Below are positions 22,102 through 27,500 of a DNA stretch of 27,500 nucleotides, piece after piece. Each line of letters starts with the position of its first letter. The first letter of the stretch is position 1. Position numbers and translations under genes: made by a program. The notes beneath the pieces are model-generated. The model worked only from the letters and a program-made list of their open reading frames with translations, ran no database searches and was not told the origin of the DNA. The stretch is from Ophiothrix spiculata (Eukaryota; Echinodermata; Ophiuroidea; Amphilepidida; Ophiotrichidae): NCBI GenBank assembly GCA_000969725.1, contig JXSR01S005703.1. One strand, given 5' to 3'.

Positions 22102-22322
22102 CTGCTTCTGTGCAATTTTGGCCTGATAATATGGTCCAGAACCATGGTACAGGAGCATATTGATTTAAAGGTGCATAAATGTGCTTCTGGAGCATTCAAA
22201 ATCAAACATGCCCCTGGAGCATGTACTTCAATTGACAATTACAAGTCAAATATGCTCTATACACTATGGTTCAGGACCATGGCCCTGAACCATATTATCG
22301 GGCCAAAATGACACAAAAGCAG
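22102..22322. mobile_element. 221-bp palindromic MITE-like element
   Basis: CTGCTTCTGTGCAATTTTGG on the left and CCAAAATGACACAAAAGCAG on the right are inverted copies with few mismatches. Next to them GATAATATGGT pairs with ACCATATTATC. The right arm also folds on itself as TGGTTCAGG/CCCTGAACCA, and the GAGCATATT motif pairs with AATATGCTC. Two CTGGAGCAT motifs lie in the centre. It is non-coding. Confidence 0.7.
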
Positions 22323-22809
22323 AGTGGGCAATACTATTTGTAAACAAAGTTACACCTTTTCATTGGCACTGTTATTGCTACAGTGAGACTGGTTCTTAAT
22401 TCATATTATCATGATGAAATGAACAATACAGGGTGCCACAAAAACAATCCTGCACAAAAATGTGACAGAAACTTGAATTATGGTACTTGAATATTGAATA
22501 CATGCAGATGTTATACACAATTTGGATGGCTGATACGAGATTGTTAATGAGGAAAGGAACTCAACAGGTACTTGAATATTCCTGACGAATAAGCAGACTT
22601 GCATTGCATCAAGATTTGCAACCATTCCAACCTTAAAAGATAATTAATTAAAATCGTAAATGTTTCCCGTTTTAACATGAAGGTTCAATCTATATCAGGT
22701 TACTCCGTAGCTACAAAACAATCCTTGTTCTTGATAGCAACATATTATAATGACCCATGTGAGATTGTCTTTCGTAAGTATCTTCATCAACACTTACAGA
22801 CAAGTCTTA
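22323..22809. other. non-coding stretch
   Basis: Nothing recognised. Confidence 0.4.
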
Positions 22810-22945
22810 CTATAGATAGGCCAGACAAAAAACTATTGGACAGTGAAAACTCAAATCCAGAGTGTGGGGCCCCATTGTTTGTCAATGCAATGCCTACCCT
22901 GGATTTTGGTTTACTTTGTCCAATACATTTTTATTTTGCCTATAG
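22810..22945. mobile_element. MITE, TTGGACAGTGTAAAC family, copy near the TSC22 3' end
   Basis: The left end CTATAGATAGG is followed by ACTATTGGACAGTGAAAAC. The right end is ACTTTGTCCAATACATTTTT then GCCTATAG. The centre has CCAGAGTG, GGGGCCCC and CCTGGAT. The right half supplies a minus-strand AATAAA (22930-22935) just beyond the first candidate signal of the TSC22 gene. Confidence 0.75.
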
Positions 22946-22969
22946 TTGTCAGTAGCAGTTAAGACTGTT

Positions 22970-22975
22970 TTTATT
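22970..22975 (-). terminator. candidate poly(A) signal AATAAA
   Basis: First exact AATAAA on the minus strand after the TSC22 stop codon. It is one of two candidates, the other being at 22930-22935 within an inverted-repeat element. Confidence 0.35.
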
Positions 22976-23659
22976 GTAAACACGAAATAGACCACTTTAA
23001 ACGGGAACTTACACATTGCTATATTCTGCGTTCATGTTTGAAGCTGGCTTTACAGTTGTTGAGAGAATGTTTCAAAAGACAATAGACAAAATGGCTAACA
23101 TAAATTTGATTAATGATATATTCTTAAGAATTTACTATTTGAGGGCACATTTTATAAGTCTTTTATAATATTTTGTAGAATATTTGTAGTTTGTAGTATT
23201 TTAAGGCTTTGCAACAGCTTATAATATAGAGTTATGAGAATATTTTTTGGACTAGATAGGTACATACAGAAGTACTGCGGCTCTCAATTGCAGTTAAATA
23301 GTACATGATGGGAGACTGCCTGCATTCAGGACTGCTGAAAATGCAGAATTTCCTACAACGGCCAAATACTTGATACATATTGTTTCAGCGCTAATATTCT
23401 CCGCTATTTTTCACTGCGCTCCTGATCAGCGACTGCTCCACTTTTGGGTTAAAATTTCATTCCTTAACCTAAAATTTTCCCATTTCACCGCATGGGCTAC
23501 TGCGTGGCTGTTCACCATTTCTTCCACAAGATGCACAATTCATACTAATATGATAAGGTGTACATTGTGCAGATTCAGTGGAATGTGTCTGTGTAAGAGA
23601 GTGTACATAGAAGTTGTAATAGGCATAGCTGGAATGTAATACTAGGCGTCAGTACGTTG
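22970..23659 (-). other. probable 3' UTR of the TSC22 gene
   Basis: Downstream of the TAA stop there is about 690 bases of non-coding, AT-rich sequence before the first exact minus-strand AATAAA at 22975-22970. TATAAA-like variants occur at about 23150-23165. A second AATAAA at 22935-22930 lies inside an inverted-repeat element. The UTR end is inferred only from these signals. The plus-strand reading frames in this interval show no recognisable domain. Confidence 0.4.
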
Positions 23660-24355
23660 TTATGTCTTTGGAGGCGGTTGCTGCTGCTGCTGCTGACTAT
23701 GCTGTACTGGTTGCTGCTGGGATGGCGGCGCCACGCCATGCTGCGCTTGTGATAGCGCCCCCGTTGGTTGCGTACCAGGAATGCTGTGCGGCTGCTGTTG
23801 TTGCATTGGGATGGACTGCGACGACTGCTGGGGTAGATGCTGAGCTGGCTGCTGTGACATTTGGAGTTGTGCTGCGGGTTGTTGCTGGGGCATCCCCTGG
23901 GGGTGGGGAGCTGCTTGTTGCTGTGGGATACCCTGCTGGGATATACTGATAGAAGGGGCCCCTTGAAGCTGCCCTTGCTGTTGTGGGGGCATTGTTTGAC
24001 CTTGCGCTCCACCAGGCTGGGGTATACTAATAGGAGCTCCTTGATGCTGCCCTTGGGGAGGGGGCATTGTTTGTCCTTGTTGTGGTGGGGGCAATGTCTG
24101 ACCTTGTGCTCCACCGGTCGTAGTATATTGTTGTTGGGGTATCCCTTGGGTGTGTGGTGTGGGTTGTTGCTGGGGAAGTGTCTGTTGTTGGATGCCCTGT
24201 GTAAGGGCAGTTCCTTGTGAGGGGCCATGATTTTGTCGTAGCATAGCATTTTCTCGTTGTAACTGTTCATTTTTCTCGGCTAATTCTTTGATTTGGACCT
24301 TCAAAACTTCTACTTCTTCACGTACTGCAAATAGTAGATGACTTTTCACCAAGTC
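23660..24355 (-). CDS. TSC22-domain (TSC22D/bunched-type) leucine-zipper protein, C-terminal exon
   Basis: This exon encodes the last 231 residues of a TSC22-domain protein, a family of small leucine-zipper regulators that dimerise and act in transcriptional control and growth signalling. Residues 1-17 begin [17 protein letters not shown], the hallmark TSC box. Leucines at exon residues 18, 25, 32 and 39 are spaced exactly seven apart and form the zipper. From about residue 43 to the end the protein is low-complexity, rich in Gln, Pro and Gly. It has repeated QG(I/M)PQQQ motifs at about 70, 141 and 153, and a duplicated GGAQGQT block at about 81 and 115. It ends PPPKT then TAA. The exon starts at GAC directly after a polypyrimidine tract and TTTGCAG. 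From my knowledge of the family, an intron just before DLVKSHL is conserved. The post-zipper LASPEQLAQF-like motif of vertebrate members is not recognisable. The preceding exon is not confidently in the window. The family call is firm; the exact paralogue cannot be given. Confidence 0.93.
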   Translation of the reverse strand, partial: DLVKSHLLFAVREEVEVLKVQIKELAEKNEQLQRENAMLRQNHGPSQGTALTQGIQQQTLPQQQPTPHTQGIPQQQYTTTGGAQGQTLPPPQQGQTMPPPQGQHQGAPISIPQPGGAQGQTMPPQQQGQLQGAPSISISQQGIPQQQAAPHPQGMPQQQPAAQLQMSQQPAQHLPQQSSQSIPMQQQQPHSIPGTQPTGALSQAQHGVAPPSQQQPVQHSQQQQQQPPPKT

Positions 24356-24385
24356 CTGCAAATGAAAAAAAAAAAAGAAAAAGGA
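24356..24385 (-). promoter_or_regulatory. 3' splice acceptor of the TSC22 exon
   Basis: Read on the minus strand, a pyrimidine tract of about 20 bases, almost all T, is followed by CATTTGCAG and then the GAC codon of the TSC box. This is a strong acceptor. The TTG-CAG codons that would extend the reading frame upstream belong to the intron, so residue 1 of the exon is the Asp of DLVKSHL. The intron joins in phase 0. Confidence 0.88.
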
Positions 24386-25509
24386 GAACTATATTAAGCA
24401 ACTTTGAATTTGACAAATTTACGCATAAATATTCATTATAAACAAGATTGGCTATTTCAGAAATCAATAGTACACTCCTTATAAAATGTATTTATATATT
24501 TTTAGTTAAAACCTAGGAAATTCCTTCTTTTGGGGTTGAGAGATTTTCATGCTTTCCTTAAAATTTCCAAATGTTGAAAAGTTAAATTTTAGCTCAATAA
24601 TTTGAAATTCTTATGCCTTTTTAGTACAGTACCATCATGGATGGAAACAGTCATTTTTTAATTTTATTTTTTTTTTTTTTTTTTTTGGGGGGGGGGATTT
24701 CTCATGGCAAAAATGCATTCCAGTAATGAACCAATGACTTCTGAAATAGCCCTTCAGAACACGATGCCTCTTCCACCAAGATACAGTTTCAATCCTTGTT
24801 CGAAATAAACACAACATAACAACATGTGACAATATACTCCTGCAACAAATTTGTCTTGGACATTCACACATGACGCTCAATTACCCGTTATCATTACGCC
24901 TCGCATCCAAACTCTTTTCAGACAGGACATTACTGCTGAAACCATATCTGGAATCCGATATATCACTTTTCCCCGCCATGGCTACCTGTCGAATCTCGCT
25001 AATGTCCATGTTTATCACAACCTGTCGGCATTATTTTCACATTAATGCACCATCAAAACAGCATACTAACACAACTTGTGCTTGATCACGTTCAAGTCAA
25101 TGTGATCAGGGATGTTTGAATAAAGATAAATATGGCTATACCCTTCTTTTGCCTTGAACTTGGATTTAAGTCAATACAATTGACGAAAATGCACATATCG
25201 GTCCAGACAAACAAACGAGATAAGTGATTTTTATGTAAGAGTGGGATGTACAAACAAAATAATAATCTCCAGATGCAATTCAGGTAGAAATGTAGTCATG
25301 TCTTGCTTATGTTCTTCTTGTAAATTATTTCCATTAGGAAAATTGATCTTTTAAAACAAAATGTTAGGTTTTTTATAAAGATGAAGATTTTATCTCAAAA
25401 AAACACGATGCACACAAGAGTATTTAATTTTGCAGGATAGTTTTAAGGGAAAAGGAATTTTAATTCCAATTAAAATTGGTCTAGCATTGAGTGAGGAAGT
25501 TTGTTCCTG
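24386..25509. other. presumed TSC22 intron or upstream region, no other gene
   Basis: Mostly AT-rich sequence. A run of 20 T followed by 10 G lies at 24667-24696 and is prone to length error. Apart from the possible short exon at 24986-25009, I see no reading frame with a recognisable domain. A 7-bp palindromic pair TGATCAC/GTGATCA occurs at about 25084-25109. Confidence 0.5.
24986..25009 (-). CDS. possible short alternative first coding exon of the TSC22 gene
   Basis: On the minus strand an ATG in a strong start context (AAACATGG) has an in-frame stop (TAA) 24 bases upstream, and opens the reading frame MDISEIRQ. The eighth codon is CAG followed by GTAGCC, a usable but imperfect donor. The splice would be in phase 0, matching the TSC box exon, and would remove a 630-base intron to give a protein of about 239 residues. 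Short TSC22 isoforms with alternative promoters are known in the family. Against it: the conserved VAIDNKIEQAM-like segment normally next to DLVKSHL is missing, the donor is weak at positions +4 and +5, and unspliced the same frame runs on to 42 codons before a stop. Speculative. Confidence 0.22.
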
Positions 25510-26135
25510 TTAAAGGAGCTTGGTCCGATTGTTCAAAATTTGGTTTTCAATGCCATATAGACAGGGCTGTGATTGAGGTCTTTAAAAAGTCTTGAAAGAA
25601 TGTAATAGAGCAAAGCGAGCAATGGGAGCGGAGCGTCTTCATGGTCGGGGGTCCAAGCCAGAGGGTTTCTACACATTATAAATATTGCAGGAAACATAAT
25701 TTCAGAGGCAGTTTCATATTAAAATTCCTTTAACATGATTTTTTCCAGTTTGTATGATCAGTTTTTTTAGTGATTTACTCATGAAAAAATACAGGGATAT
25801 ATTATAAAAAGTCTTGAAATCAAGACAAATCTGGGCAAATCACACCCCTGTATAGAAGAGGACCACTAAAGAAGTCTAAATTTCGAATTTCAGCTGGATC
25901 TGTCAAACCGTTTTGATTTTATGGACAATTTTTTTTTTATTTCAGAGCCGCCTATATGTTACTATGTAAAATTAATTATTGTTACCATAATTAGTGACAT
26001 TTTCATATATAAAACTAAACATAACTCAGCCGTGAAATTTCACAGGGGTTATGAGAAAATTATGAGCAATATTTTGGTACCAAAATCTCAAAAAGTTTGA
26101 AAAAAAGTTGAAGAAATTGGACCAAGCTCCTTTAA
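25510..26135. mobile_element. 626-bp TTAA-bounded MITE, copy B, interrupted by another element
   Basis: The ends TTAAAGGAGCTTGGTCCGAT and TTGGACCAAGCTCCTTTAA are inverted repeats. The body matches copy A (16063-16394) in reverse orientation along nearly its whole length. The extra length is accounted for by a separate insertion at 25562-25850. Confidence 0.82.
25562..25850. mobile_element. nested hAT-like insertion with 6-bp target duplication
   Basis: The element begins CAGGGCTGTGATT and ends AATCACACCCCTG, which are inverted repeats with one mismatch. TATAGA flanks it on both sides (25556-25561 and 25851-25856). Near each end there is also AAAAAGTCTTGAAA. CAGGG ends are typical of hAT elements, though 8-bp rather than 6-bp duplications are usual there. 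The uninterrupted relative at 16063-16394 serves as the empty site. Confidence 0.82.
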
Positions 26136-27500
26136 ACATGTGAAAGAACACCCTTAAATGTCAACATTTGGACTGTTTTAGCCAACAAGAAAGCCTCTTG
26201 AGTCTTTAATCATTCTTTTAAAAAAAATTCTGCCACATATATCTTATTGCAAATCTTTAATAAGTGTCATGTTCTTTACAAATTTACTTGTTAAAATAAA
26301 AAAATTGACATTCAGGTTTTTGCATGAATAAATGACAATTAAAGCATCATTTCCTTGGAGTAAAACAAAATTGGAAATATTTCTTTGATAATTCCATTTC
26401 CATTTTATCCTTCACATAGATGTATACATCTCTAATTCACTAAGCCAAGAACTCCGAGTTTATAAATATAACATAATCTCATAATGTCAGTATCCACCTA
26501 CGTGTTTCAAATCAGCTAGATCAATTTCAATTCAGAATTACGTCAGATTAACCAAAACACACATATTTTTAACATAACACAATAATTTCCAAAATAAACA
26601 ATTTTTTCCCCTACACATCACTTTCGCTATGTAGAGAACACTCAGGTAGCTAAAAATCGCCGCTGGCATTCTTCAACCATTTTTGTTACTAAGACGTGTT
26701 CTGACGTCAAAGCTTCAATTGACATCACCCGTAAGTCAACTTCTGAAAGAAATTGAACACTTACGCTTACAGCAGGGGTCTACTTTTGGAGATTGGGGTT
26801 ACAGGAGATACTACATTTATACTGATGAGTCAGTTTAAGGCAGGAATGTTTGTTTTGATTTATTTTAATTGGTTAATCAAGCTTCATCAATGACTGGTTA
26901 CTAATTCTGACCATTTATTCTACTAAATAGCGACTAACATTTTGAAAGAAATAATAATGATGCACCATCCAGCATTTCCAAAATTGTTTAAGGGAAACAA
27001 ATGTTGTAACAAAACCTGCACAGGCCCCATTGTCAAATTTTGTTATCTTTGTCATCATCTTTACTGTCAAAGAATACGGCGATATATGAAGGATAATATT
27101 AACACAACTTTACATCAAATCTTATTTCTTACATCTATAGAATATTTTTAATGCATTAACAAATGATAAATAATTACTAATAAATTCCACCTAAAATGTC
27201 AGGGTTATCGCAAGTTTCAGAATATAGTGAAAGGTTCAGGTCTACAGGAGTTAGGATTTGGGGTAAGTAAAGGGTTAAATTTTTGATAAGAACATCTCCT
27301 ATATCCAAACATTAAAATTACAGAGGGACAACTGTGTGGCTCTTTAACGAAATTTTGACAATGAATTTTAAGTACAATTCACTTTTCATATGATACAAGC
27401 AACATGAAAGCTTGCTATGACTAATTCCATTGCCATTGCACCACGTACCATCCAGAGGAGGTTTTCAGAATATCCCACAATGCATTATTCTGATACACTT
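26136..27500. other. AT-rich stretch without a recognised gene
   Basis: Probably intron or upstream sequence of the TSC22 gene. The frame at 26942-27151 contains several Cys and His residues but no recognisable zinc-binding domain. No copy of the conserved upstream TSC22 segment is seen. Confidence 0.45.

Noticed and set aside
23662..24220. Plus-strand frames of 95 and 119 codons opposite the TSC22 exon
   Set aside because: Antisense shadows of the low-complexity tail, made of repeated Leu/Ala/Gly codons from CTG/GCT runs.
23575..24270. 231-codon minus-strand frame overlapping the TSC22 exon in another frame
   Set aside because: It is a frame-shifted reading of the CAG/CCA-rich tail, where stop codons are rare. 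It lacks any domain, while the other frame has the TSC box and zipper.
24970..24981. CCATGGC on the minus strand, encoding Ala-Met just as in the residues before DLVKSHL in relatives
   Set aside because: The bases after ATG are GCGGGG, not a GT donor, and not a good GC donor, so the likeness to the conserved exon end is probably chance.
24889..25009. 42-codon unspliced minus-strand open frame from the strong ATG
   Set aside because: Its terminal donor-like GG|GTAATT would be out of phase with the TSC22 acceptor. Only the earlier in-phase donor is kept as a weak hypothesis.
26942..27151. Small frame with clustered Cys and His
   Set aside because: Spacing does not match any zinc-binding domain I know, and there are no splice signals I would trust.
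1..27500. CRISPR array, operon, riboswitch, rRNA or prophage
   Set aside because: No regularly spaced short repeats, no gene clusters with bacterial spacing, and no conserved RNA sequence; the splice site and MITE content point to an animal nuclear genome.

Overview
The window looks like nuclear DNA of an animal. It is AT-rich, has a 180-base assembly gap, holds one recognisable protein-coding exon with a spliced upstream boundary, and is otherwise full of short non-coding inverted-repeat elements. The self-complementary octamer TAGGCCTA occurs four times. From general familiarity I suspect an invertebrate deuterostome such as an echinoderm, but nothing in the window proves this.

The only gene I can support is on the minus strand at the right end: the C-terminal exon (23660-24355) of a TSC22-domain (TSC22D / bunched type) leucine-zipper regulator. 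It starts at a clear splice acceptor, encodes the TSC box and four heptad-spaced leucines, then runs into a long Gln/Pro/Gly-rich tail and stops at TAA. The 3' UTR should lie below 23660, with AATAAA candidates near 22970 and 22930. The sequence above 24355 should be intron. A possible short alternative first coding exon with a strong start context and an in-phase donor lies at 24986-25009. The conserved upstream segment of the family was not found, so the main N-terminal exons are probably outside the window.

The remaining ~23 kb, and the presumed intron, read as intergenic or intronic DNA colonised by miniature inverted-repeat transposable elements (MITEs) and fold-back repeats. From left to right: a two-hairpin element (217-810); TTAAAGCAATAC-ended (854-1190) and TTTCGCGA-rich (1555-1752) elements; a family marked by TTGGACAGTGTAAAC ends (2804, 6410, 19446, 22810, with a relative at 14425); a CAGGCATGAGAAT-ended element (3263-3413); a 75-bp tandem array (4534-4711); a 398-bp element (7313-7710); two abutting palindromic elements (8284-8486 and 8486-8770); Harbinger-like copies (9203-9352 and 16994-17240); a 455-bp element with flanking direct repeats (10603-11057); a 400-bp double palindrome (12381-12780); a pogo-like MITE (14177-14345); two inverted copies of one TTAA-bounded element (16063-16394 and 25510-26135), the second holding a nested insertion with a 6-bp target-site duplication; a CCAAT-bearing repeat cluster (17468-17816); a 287-bp element (18460-18746); a nearly perfect 159-bp hairpin (21720-21878); and a 221-bp palindromic element (22102-22322). 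None carries a transposase reading frame, so all would be non-autonomous.

I see no operon, CRISPR array, rRNA, convincing tRNA or other multi-gene system. The points most worth testing are the large hairpins as possible small-RNA sources, the nested insertion as a dated event, and the TSC22 gene's repetitive tail and possible alternative start.
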